Shown here piece after piece: positions 42,926-49,852 of a stretch of 64,000 nt of DNA. Source of the stretch: Falsiroseomonas tokyonensis (lineage in GTDB: Bacteria > Pseudomonadota > Alphaproteobacteria > Acetobacterales > Acetobacteraceae). The position numbers were made by a program, and so were the translations under genes. The stretch is taken from the NCBI RefSeq assembly GCF_019024325.1, contig NZ_JAFNJS010000003.1:62001-126000 (forward strand). Reading direction: 5' to 3'. The notes beneath the pieces were generated by a model, which had not been told where the DNA came from, made no database searches, and was given only the letters and a program-made list of their open reading frames with translations. The stretch's first letter is position 1. Every line of letters begins with the position of its first letter.

Positions 42926-44177
42926 CGAACAGGCCCTCTGCTGGGGCATCCTGCAGCATCGCTGAGATGGCCCGCGCGACTCCGGCCTCGCCCAGCGCCG
43001 GTGCGGCGAAGCGGATGAACTTCTGGACCGTCTCGGCCTCCGTCATGGGATGGCCGGGGTCGCCGGTGACGTGGCGGACCGTCTCCGACAGGCCATCAAT
43101 GGTGACGGTCGCTCCGCGCAGCCCGGCGGCCGTCATGCCGGGATCCTCGACCAGCTCCACCGCGGCCTCCAGCGCCCGCAGCGCCGGATCGGCCAGCGCG
43201 GCCTCGGTATAGGCGGTGGGGCCGAGATCGCCCTGCACCAGCGCGGCGGCCACTGCCCAGCTCAGGCTGAACTGCGCCGAGATGGCGGCGGCCGGTGCGC
43301 GGTTACCCGCATAGCGCAGCGCCTCAGCGTAGGTCTGCACCACGATGCGCCGCGGCGGGCCGGACAGGCGCGGCCGCAGGGCGATGGCCGCGGCCGCGGC
43401 GTAATGCGCATGCCGCACACCGGCATAGGGTTTCTGATAGGCCTCTTCGATCAGCCAGGTTCCGGGCGGCGCGACTAGGGCCTCCGTCTCATGGCCCAGG
43501 GCCAGGCGGCGGGCCTCCGCGAAGCCGGCCTCGGGCGCGTCCATCCCGGAAGCGGCGGCGGCGGCGGCCATCTGGCCGAGCAGGGCGGCATGCGCGGGAA
43601 AGCTGTTGCGCCCATCCATGCCGGCGGCGATCGGCGCATAAAGCGCGAAGGGAATCTGGCAGGCGGCCAGTCGCACGGCGCGCGCCACGCCCTCGGCGTC
43701 CAGCCCCGCCAGCCGCGCCGCGGCGCCCGCTGCGCCCAGGCTGTGCCAGGACCCGTCTACATGCATGCCCGGCCGGATCCGCCAGGCCTCCCCGGCTCGC
43801 GCCGCGACCTCGTAGCCCAGCGCGAAGGCGGCCAGCGCCAGTGCGGGATCCGCGCCGCGGGCGCGCGCCACCAGGGCCAGCGGCGCAACAGGCAGGGCAG
43901 GGCGCCCATGCGCCCGCGCCAGCCCCTCATTCGCCTCGTCCCAGCAGGTGGCGGCCGAGAGCAGCGCGGCCGCACCGGCCGGCGCGAGCCGCGCGCCGCC
44001 CAGCGCCACATCGCCCGGAAATGTCGCTTGAAGGGCCTGCGCAAAAGCCTGCACGCGCGGGTGGTCGAGGCCCGCCAGCGCGCAGCCCAGACTATCCAGC
44101 AGCAGCAGCCGCGCCTTGGCGGCCGCTGCCCCCTCCGGCCCCGCGAAGGCGGCGGGGATGACGGCGAAGAGGCTCAA
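42915..44177 (-). CDS. MmgE/PrpD family protein (2-methylcitrate dehydratase-like)
   Basis: 420 residues starting with a TTG at 44177 that overlaps the upstream stop (TTGA). No ATG occurs near the N-terminus in this frame. Family features: DSLGCALAGLDHPRVQAFA near the start, NEGLARAHGRPALPVAPLAL, RIRPGMHVDGSWHSLGAAGA, GNRAPAAAISAQFSLSWAVA, and a C-terminal alpha/beta domain ending GLFDVR. Members include 2-methylcitrate dehydratase and cis-aconitate decarboxylase. It lies in a four-gene operon with a Bug receptor and a monooxygenase. The substrate is probably a tricarboxylate-like acid. Confidence 0.85.
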   Translation of the reverse strand: MSLFAVIPAAFAGPEGAAAAKARLLLLDSLGCALAGLDHPRVQAFAQALQATFPGDVALGGARLAPAGAAALLSAATCWDEANEGLARAHGRPALPVAPLALVARARGADPALALAAFALGYEVAARAGEAWRIRPGMHVDGSWHSLGAAGAAARLAGLDAEGVARAVRLAACQIPFALYAPIAAGMDGRNSFPAHAALLGQMAAAAAASGMDAPEAGFAEARRLALGHETEALVAPPGTWLIEEAYQKPYAGVRHAHYAAAAAIALRPRLSGPPRRIVVQTYAEALRYAGNRAPAAAISAQFSLSWAVAAALVQGDLGPTAYTEAALADPALRALEAAVELVEDPGMTAAGLRGATVTIDGLSETVRHVTGDPGHPMTEAETVQKFIRFAAPALGEAGVARAISAMLQDAPAEGLFDVR

Positions 44178-45154
44178 TCCGCGCGCGCGCCGGAACGCGC
44201 CACCGCCTCACGCCAGACGCGACGTTCGCGCGCCATCACCTGGGCCAGCGCCACGCGGCCCTGTGGCATGGCATCCGCCTGGCGCTGTTCCAGCAGCGCC
44301 GCCCATTCCGGGCTTTCCAGCACGCGGCGGAAGCCGGCCTCCAGCGCATCCAGCACGGGCTCATCCAGCTTGGATTGCGCGAAGATGCCGTACCAGGGGC
44401 TGGCATCGAAGCCGGGCAGCGTCTCCGCCACCGCTGGCACCTGCGGCATGGCGCGGAAGCGGGTGCCGGAGGTCACGGCGATGGCGCGCAATGCGCCGCC
44501 AGGGCCGACTTGCGGGGCAGAGGTAGCCAGCCCATCGAAAGCGACGGGGATGGTCCCCGCAACCATGTCGGTCAGCAGCGGGGCGCTGCCGCGATAGGGC
44601 ACATGCGTCATCTCGAGCCCGGCGACCGCGCGAAGCAACTCCATGGACAGGTGGGTGAAGGATCCGACGCCATTCGAGCCATAGGGCATGCCGCCCGGCG
44701 TGTTCCTGGCCGCCGCAATCAACTCCTGCAGGTTGCTGACATTGGGCAAGGCGCGCGGCGACACCACCAGCAGATTGGGCTGCTGCGCCAGCATGGCGAT
44801 GGGGACGAAATCCTCGTCCGGGTCGTAGGGAAGGCGAGCGAAGAGGGCCTTGTTGATGGCGATGATGCCCTGCGTCGCCACCAGCAGCGTATGGCCATCC
44901 GGCGTTGCCCGCGCCAAGGCCTCTGCCGCCAGGTTGCCGCCAGCGCCGGCACGGTTCTCCACCACCACGGGCTGACCGAAAACGGGATTCAGCCGGTCTG
45001 CCACGGCACGCGCCAGGATATCCGTCAGCCCGCCCGGGGCAAAGGGTACGATCAGGCGAATGGGGCGGGAGGGCCGCCAGGCATCCTGTCCGCGCGCGGC
45101 GAAGGGGGCCGCCAGGGTTGCGCCCAGGATCAGGCGGCGGGTGGTACGGGTCAT
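44174..45154 (-). CDS. Bug-family tripartite tricarboxylate transporter substrate-binding protein
   Basis: 326 residues from the ATG at 45154, with GGAGAG upstream. Signal peptide with an RR pair (MTRTTRRLILGATLAAPFAA). Hallmarks: PIRLIVPFAPGGLTDILARA, QPVVVENRAGAGGNLAAEAL, YDPDEDFVPIAMLAQ, THVPYRGSAPLLTDMVAGTI. It is the first gene of the minus-strand catabolic operon that continues with MmgE/PrpD, so it probably collects the operon's substrate in the periplasm. No TctA/TctB permease is nearby. Confidence 0.9.
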   Translation of the reverse strand: MTRTTRRLILGATLAAPFAARGQDAWRPSRPIRLIVPFAPGGLTDILARAVADRLNPVFGQPVVVENRAGAGGNLAAEALARATPDGHTLLVATQGIIAINKALFARLPYDPDEDFVPIAMLAQQPNLLVVSPRALPNVSNLQELIAAARNTPGGMPYGSNGVGSFTHLSMELLRAVAGLEMTHVPYRGSAPLLTDMVAGTIPVAFDGLATSAPQVGPGGALRAIAVTSGTRFRAMPQVPAVAETLPGFDASPWYGIFAQSKLDEPVLDALEAGFRRVLESPEWAALLEQRQADAMPQGRVALAQVMARERRVWREAVARSGARAD

Positions 45155-45318
45155 CCTCGTCTCTCCGGCATGCGGCGCGGCGCCTGGAGCGCCGCCGGCA
45201 GGTGCGCACAAGACCGCGGATCCCGCAGGCCGTCCAGGGGTCAGCGGCCACAGGCAGGGGCTTCGCCTCTCGGAGCGGTCTACGAGAAACGCAGGCATTG
45301 CAGAGAGGACCGAGTGCG

Positions 45319-45693
45319 ATGAAGGGCGGTCCCGTTGTGCGCGGCGGCCAGGCGGCCAAACATGAAGCTGATCCGATGATGCCGCTCGAGGATGCGGCGC
45401 TGGACCGGGTGACTCGCGGCAGCCTCGGGGGTGGCACAAATCCGCGCTTCACCGGGGAACGCAACACGGCCATCGGCGAATGGCTGGTCCGTGGCGATAC
45501 CGACACGATCCTTCTCCGCGACGTAAGCTGAAGCGACGTGCGGGTAGAATTTACCAAGGGCGGCTTCAGCGGGGAAATGCAGCCGGGCGGTACGGTGAAC
45601 CTGCAGGCGAATTCGGCCGGGGTAATTGATGTCGGCGACCCGCGCGTGGAGTTCCGCGGTATCGCACTGATCATGGTGCCGCACGGCAGCTGA
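45319..45693 (+). pseudogene. Small unknown gene interrupted by an in-frame TGA
   Basis: From the ATG at 45319 (AGAGGA upstream) the frame gives 70 residues (MKGGPVVRGGQAAKHEADPM to TDTILLRDVS) and a TGA at 45529-45531. The same frame then continues as SDVRVEFTKGGFSGEMQPGG, NLQANSAGVIDVGDPRVEF and IMVPHGS to a second TGA at 45691. Both halves look coding and beta-rich, and codon use is slightly less GC-extreme than in neighbours. It could be one 124-residue protein broken by a stop, or two short genes (second start GTG at 45538, without a visible ribosome site). No family recognised. Confidence 0.4.
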
Positions 45694-45731
45694 AGCGCTG
45701 CGGGGGGTGCGCCAGCATCCCCCGCCTTCGG

Positions 45732-46538
45732 TCAGCGGCCCTTGAACTGGGGCGGGCGCTTTTCCATGAAGGCGCGGCGGCCCTCGATATAGTCCTCGCT
45801 GGCGAAGCAGGCCTTCACCATGGCGTCGCAGGCGGCCTCGTCCGCCTCGCCGCGATCCTTCAGCGCCTGGCCGATGATGAACTTGGCGCTGCCCACCGTC
45901 AGCGGCGCATTGCCGGCGATGGTCTTGGCGTAGTCCGTCACGAAGGATTCGAGCTGGTCGTTCGGCACCACGCGGTTCACCAGGCCCATGATGCGCGCCT
46001 CCTCGGAGGACCACTTCTTGGCGGTGAAGAAGATCTCCTTGGCGAAGGATGGGCCGACCAGGTCGACCAGCTTGCGCAGCCCGTGCAGCGGATAGCCCAG
46101 GCCGAGCTTCGCCGCCGGCACGCCGAAGCTCGCCGTCTCGCCGCAGATGCGCATGTCGCAGCAGACGGCCAGCGCGGTGCCGCCGCCAATGCAATGGCCC
46201 TGGATCATGGCGATGGTGGGCTTCGGACAATCATACACGGCATCGTAGGCGCGCGCGGTCTGCGCCTGGTAGGCGGCGACCGCCGCCTCACCGCTGCGCT
46301 CGCTCTCGAACTTCGAGATATCGGCGCCGGAGACGAAGGCGCGGCCGCCGGCGCCGGTGAGGACCACGACGCGCACCGCCGGATCAGCGGTGAAGTCCGC
46401 CATGATCCTCTCCAGCGCCTCCCACATCTCCATGGAGACGGCGTTGTGCCGCTCCGGGTTGTTGAAGGTCACCCAGCCGATGCCGTCCGCCTTGCGGGCC
46501 AGCATCTTCTCCGAACCCGTCACGATCATGCCGTCCAT
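45732..46538 (-). CDS. Enoyl-CoA hydratase/isomerase family protein
   Basis: 268 residues from the ATG at 46538, GGAGAG upstream. Crotonase fold. Oxyanion-hole segments are FVSGADISKFES and GHCIGGGTALAVCCDMRICG; PEAKLGLGYP-type segment reads PAAKLGLGYPLHGL. The usual Glu pair is not obvious, so the exact reaction (hydration, isomerisation or hydrolysis) is open. It is 12 bases downstream of the CoA-transferase gene, and both are divergent from a GntR regulator. Together they probably activate and process a short-chain or aromatic acid as its CoA thioester. Confidence 0.88.
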   Translation of the reverse strand: MDGMIVTGSEKMLARKADGIGWVTFNNPERHNAVSMEMWEALERIMADFTADPAVRVVVLTGAGGRAFVSGADISKFESERSGEAAVAAYQAQTARAYDAVYDCPKPTIAMIQGHCIGGGTALAVCCDMRICGETASFGVPAAKLGLGYPLHGLRKLVDLVGPSFAKEIFFTAKKWSSEEARIMGLVNRVVPNDQLESFVTDYAKTIAGNAPLTVGSAKFIIGQALKDRGEADEAACDAMVKACFASEDYIEGRRAFMEKRPPQFKGR

Positions 46539-46549
46539 CGTCGCTCTCC

Positions 46550-47758
46550 TCAAACCACCTGGCGCTTGTGCAGATCGGCGATGGTCGCCGCATCCAGGCC
46601 GAGCTCCGCCAGCACCGCATCGGTGTGCTCGCCGATCTCCGGCGGATGCGAGACGATGCGGGACGGCGTGCGCGACAGGCCGATCGGCTGGCCGACATAG
46701 GCCACATTGCGGTCGCCGCCGTTCAATGTCTGGGCGATGCCCAGGTGCTGCACCTGCTCGTCCGCGAAAACCTCGTCCACCTTGTTGATCGGGCCGCAAG
46801 GCACGCCGAGGTCGTTCAGCGCCTTCACCCAATGCGCGGTGGTGTTGGTGCGCGTCACTTCCTCGATCATCGCATTCAGCGCGTCGCGATTCTCGCTGCG
46901 CAGCGCGCCGCTGTTGAAGCGCGCATCGGTCTTCCATTCGGGCTTGCCGAGGCCATCCGCGCAGCGTTCCCAGATGCGCTGGCCGCTGGCTGCGATGTTC
47001 ATGTAGCCGTCGCTGGTCTGGAAGACGCCGGTGGGGATGCTGGTCGGGTGGTTGTTGCCCGCCTGCTTCGGCACCTGGCCTTCCATCAGCCAGCGGCTGG
47101 CCTGGAAGTCCAGCATGAAGATCTGCGCCTGCAGCAGGCTGGTCTGCACCCACTGCCCCTTGCCCGAGACCTCGCGCTCCAGCAGCGCGATGAAGATGCC
47201 CTGGGCGGCAAAGAGGCCGGCGCAGAGATCGGCGATCGGAATGCCGACGCGGACCGGCCCCTGGCCCGGCAGGCCGGTGATGGACATCAGCCCGCCCATG
47301 CCCTGGGCGATCTGGTCGAAGCCCGGGCGGCCGGCATAGGGGCCGTCCTGGCCGAAGCCGGAGATCGAGGCATAGACCAGCCGCGGGTTCACGGCAGACA
47401 GCGCCTCGTAGTCGATGCCGAGCCGCGTCTTCACGTCGGGCCGAAAATTCTCGACGACGACGTCGGCCTTCTCGGCCAGCTTCTTGAGAAGGGCGACGCC
47501 GTCCTTGTCCTTCAGGTTCAGCGTCATGCCGCGCTTGTTGCGGTGCAGGTTCTGGAAGTCCGAGCCCTGGCGCGGGCCGCCCATCGGGTCGCCCTGGTCG
47601 AGGCCTTCCGGCATCTCGATCTTGATGACATTGGCGCCCCAATCGGCCAGCTGCCGCACGCAGGTGGGGCCGGAGCGCACGCGGGTCAGGTCGAGGACCG
47701 TGAAGCGGGACAGGGCGGTCGATGCCCGCGGCATCTCGGGCTTGTCGGCTTGCGGCAT
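46550..47758 (-). CDS. CaiB/BaiF family CoA-transferase
   Basis: 402 residues from the ATG at 47758, with AGGAGAAA just upstream. Family III CoA-transferase. N-terminal segment FTVLDLTRVRSGPTCVRQLA, then GANVIKIEMPEGLDQ, NKRGMTLNLKDKDG, VVENFRPDVKTRLGIDYEAL, and RPGFDQIAQGMGGLM carrying the catalytic Asp. C-terminal helical domain. It transfers CoA between carboxylic acids. It is probably co-transcribed with the enoyl-CoA hydratase gene, and its promoter faces the GntR gene across a 91-base gap containing two palindromes. Confidence 0.92.
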   Translation of the reverse strand: MPQADKPEMPRASTALSRFTVLDLTRVRSGPTCVRQLADWGANVIKIEMPEGLDQGDPMGGPRQGSDFQNLHRNKRGMTLNLKDKDGVALLKKLAEKADVVVENFRPDVKTRLGIDYEALSAVNPRLVYASISGFGQDGPYAGRPGFDQIAQGMGGLMSITGLPGQGPVRVGIPIADLCAGLFAAQGIFIALLEREVSGKGQWVQTSLLQAQIFMLDFQASRWLMEGQVPKQAGNNHPTSIPTGVFQTSDGYMNIAASGQRIWERCADGLGKPEWKTDARFNSGALRSENRDALNAMIEEVTRTNTTAHWVKALNDLGVPCGPINKVDEVFADEQVQHLGIAQTLNGGDRNVAYVGQPIGLSRTPSRIVSHPPEIGEHTDAVLAELGLDAATIADLHKRQVV

Positions 47759-47777
47759 GGCTTTCTCCTTCTCGGGT

Positions 47778-47820
47778 GGGTGGTCTAGCACCACCCCGAC
47801 CCCGGGCAAACTGTTGACAG
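47778..47820. promoter_or_regulatory. Candidate GntR operators between CoA-transferase and GntR genes
   Basis: Two symmetric elements in the 91-base divergent gap. First, GGGTGGT (47778-47784) / ACCACCC (47790-47796), perfect 7-base arms, spacer CTAGC. Second, CTGTTGACAG (47811-47820), arms CTGT/ACAG with TGT-N2-ACA symmetry resembling operators of FCD-type GntR regulators; it includes TTGACA, a possible -35 for the regulator. Binding is inferred, not shown. Confidence 0.45.
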
Positions 47821-47849
47821 ACTGCACTTGGCCCCGCCACCGTCCCAGC

Positions 47850-48605
47850 ATGGCGAAGATCAGGCAAGGTCCCTCGGCGCTGGAGATCGTGCGCACCCGC
47901 TCGCTGGCCTCGCTGGTGGGGCAGGAGTTGGAAGCGATGATCCTGGACGGCCGCCTGCCGGCGGGCGAGCGGCTGAACGAGCAGCAGCTGGCACTGCGAC
48001 TTGGCGTCTCTCGTGGCCCGGTGCGAGAGGCGGTGCGCGGTCTGGAACGCTCCGGCCTCGTCGTGTCCGTCCGCAACCAGGGCAGCTATGTGCGCAGCAT
48101 CAGCGCGGCCGAGGCGCTGGAGATCTATGATCTGCGCGCGGCGCTGACCGGCTTCGCCTGCGCCAGACTGGCGGGGGCCGCGACCGCCGCGCAACTCAGG
48201 GAGCTTGAGGCGCTGGTCCAGCGGATGGAGGCGGCGCGGGAGGCCGATGCGGCGCCCGCCTACTACGCCGCCAACCTCGAATTCCATGCGGCGCTGCTCA
48301 CCCATGGCGGCGGGCCGCGTGGCCTCAGGATCTACGAGGATCTGGGCAACGAACTCCACCTGTTCCGCCGCCGCGCGCTGGTGGAGCCCGAAAACATGCG
48401 CGAGAGCAATGCTGAACACGCCGCCATCCTGGCTGCGATCGCCGCCGGCGATGCCGAGGTCGCGCGGGCGGCGGGGGAGGCGCATATCGCCGGCGGCAAG
48501 CGCCGCTTCCAGGCGACCGATGCCAGCCAGCCTGCCGCCCGACCGCCAGTGCGCCCGGCCGGGCCCCGCCGGACGGGGGCAGGTCGCCGGGAGGGCGCGG
48601 GGTAG
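47850..48605 (+). CDS. GntR family transcriptional regulator (FCD domain)
   Basis: 251 residues from the ATG at 47850. N-terminal winged helix (LASLVGQELEAMILDGRLPA, NEQQLALRLGVSRGPVREAV) and FCD effector domain (EALEIYDLRAALTGFACARL, FHAALLTHGGG, ESNAEHAAILAAIAAGD). The tail of about 25 residues is Pro/Arg/Gly-rich and is encoded by the start of the 23-base tandem repeat. It faces the CoA-transferase/hydratase pair and most likely controls it. Confidence 0.9.
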   Translation: MAKIRQGPSALEIVRTRSLASLVGQELEAMILDGRLPAGERLNEQQLALRLGVSRGPVREAVRGLERSGLVVSVRNQGSYVRSISAAEALEIYDLRAALTGFACARLAGAATAAQLRELEALVQRMEAAREADAAPAYYAANLEFHAALLTHGGGPRGLRIYEDLGNELHLFRRRALVEPENMRESNAEHAAILAAIAAGDAEVARAAGEAHIAGGKRRFQATDASQPAARPPVRPAGPRRTGAGRREGAG

Positions 48606-48670
48606 GTCGCCGGGACGGCGCGGGGGAAATGGCCGGGACTGCGCGAGGTAGGTCGCCGAACCGGGGAGAG
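48581..48670. repeat. Degenerate tandem repeat, about 23 bases, four copies
   Basis: Units begin AGGTCGCCGGGA at 48581 and 48604, a diverged AATGGCCGGGACTGCGCG at 48628, and AGGTCGCCGAACC at 48650. Unit lengths are 23, 24 and 22 bases. Copies 1-2 differ at two or three positions. The array overlaps the 3' end of the GntR gene and fills the gap before the TAXI gene. Confidence 0.6.
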
Positions 48671-48733
48671 TTGTCGCCGGCGCCGGTCCCCGCCTAGGGT
48701 GGGGCCGCTGGCAGACTCCAACGAGGAAGAAAA

Positions 48734-49756
48734 ATGACCGACTTTACCCTGACGCGGCGCGGCCTCGGCCTCGCCGCCGCCGGCGCCGCCCTGGCTCCCG
48801 GCCTGGCCTCCGCGCAGGCGCCGCAATTCTTCCGCATCGGCACGGGCTCGGCCGGCGGCACCTACTACCCCATCGGCGGCATCATCGCGAACGCCATCTC
48901 CTGCCCCCCCGGCGCGCCCTGCAACGCGGCTGGTGCCACCGATGGCGTCCCCGGAATGGTCGCCGTGGCGGTCGCCACCCAGGGCAGCGTGCAGAATGTC
49001 AACCTGATCCAGTCCGGCAATGCAGAGGCCGGCTTCACCCAGTCCGATGTGGCGCACTGGTCCTATACCGGCACCGGCCTGTTTGAGGGGCGGCCGAAGG
49101 TGGACCGCCTGCGCTTCGTGGCGCATCTGTTCCCCGAGCACATCCACGCCGTGGTGCGCCGCGACAGCGCCATTCGCAGCTTCTCCGACCTGTCCGGCAA
49201 GCGCATCGCCATCGGTCTGCAGGCCAGCGGCGCGCGCATCGGCGCGGAGATGATCCTGGAGGCGAACGGCCTGCGGGCAGGGCGCGAATACCAGGCGGAA
49301 TACCTGAACCAGGCTCAGGGGACGGAGCGGATGCAGGATCGCGGCCTGGACGCGACCTTCACCGTGGTCGGCTACCCGGCGGCCGCCTTCACCGAATTCT
49401 GCAGCCGCACCGGCTGCCGCATCCTGCCGATCCAGGGCGAGGAGGCGCAGAAGGTCATCGCCCGCGCGCCCTTCTACGGCACCGGCACCATCCCGCGCGG
49501 CGCCTATGAGGGGCTGGAGGCGGATGTGCCGACCCTGACGGTGGGTGCCGTGCTGGCGGTGCGCGACACGGTGCCGGAGGCGACGGTCTATGCCATCACC
49601 CGCGCGCTCTGGTCCGACACGACGCGGGGCCTGCTGGACCGCGGCCACGCCAAGGGCCGCGAGATCGTCAAGGAGGGTGCGCTGACCGGCCGCGGCGTGG
49701 TGCCCTTCCATCCGGGCGCCGAGCGCTACTACCGCGAGAACAACATCCTGCGCTGA
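48734..49756 (+). CDS. TAXI family TRAP transporter solute-binding protein
   Basis: 340 residues. Signal peptide with a twin-Arg-like motif (LTRRGLGLAAAGAALAPGLA). The mature start FRIGTGSAGGTYYPIGGIIA is the TAXI signature; VATQGSVQNVNLIQSGNAEA and FTQSDVAHWSYTGTG continue the family fold. GAGGAAG precedes the ATG. It feeds the fused TRAP permease gene 96 bases downstream, with a strong hairpin in between. Substrates of TAXI-TRAP systems include glutamate and other small acids; the actual one here is unknown. Confidence 0.93.
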   Translation: MTDFTLTRRGLGLAAAGAALAPGLASAQAPQFFRIGTGSAGGTYYPIGGIIANAISCPPGAPCNAAGATDGVPGMVAVAVATQGSVQNVNLIQSGNAEAGFTQSDVAHWSYTGTGLFEGRPKVDRLRFVAHLFPEHIHAVVRRDSAIRSFSDLSGKRIAIGLQASGARIGAEMILEANGLRAGREYQAEYLNQAQGTERMQDRGLDATFTVVGYPAAAFTEFCSRTGCRILPIQGEEAQKVIARAPFYGTGTIPRGAYEGLEADVPTLTVGAVLAVRDTVPEATVYAITRALWSDTTRGLLDRGHAKGREIVKEGALTGRGVVPFHPGAERYYRENNILR

Positions 49757-49780
49757 TCCGCGCCGGCTGAACCCATCCCG

Positions 49781-49809
49781 CCCGGCCCACGCGAAAGCGT
49801 CGGGCCGGG
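49781..49809 (+). terminator. Strong GAAA-loop hairpin between TAXI receptor and TRAP permease genes
   Basis: Stem CCCGGCCCACGC (49781-49792), tetraloop GAAA (49793-49796), return arm GCGT-C-GGGCCGGG (49797-49809) with one unpaired C. A 12-base, GNRA-capped hairpin 24 bases after the receptor stop, without a T-run next to it. Probably protects the receptor mRNA 3' end or partly terminates, giving more receptor than permease. Confidence 0.65.
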
Positions 49810-49852
49810 TTCTGCGTTCTGGATTGTTTTCATTTCTCCCGAGGCCCTGACC

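Noticed and set aside
45529-45531. TGA as a selenocysteine codon
   Set aside because: No selenocysteine insertion hairpin is evident just downstream and the context (DVS-stop-SDV) is not a redox motif; nonsense mutation or two short genes is simpler.
48581-48670. CRISPR-like array
   Set aside because: Units are directly adjacent with no unique spacers and there are no cas genes; it is a simple tandem repeat.
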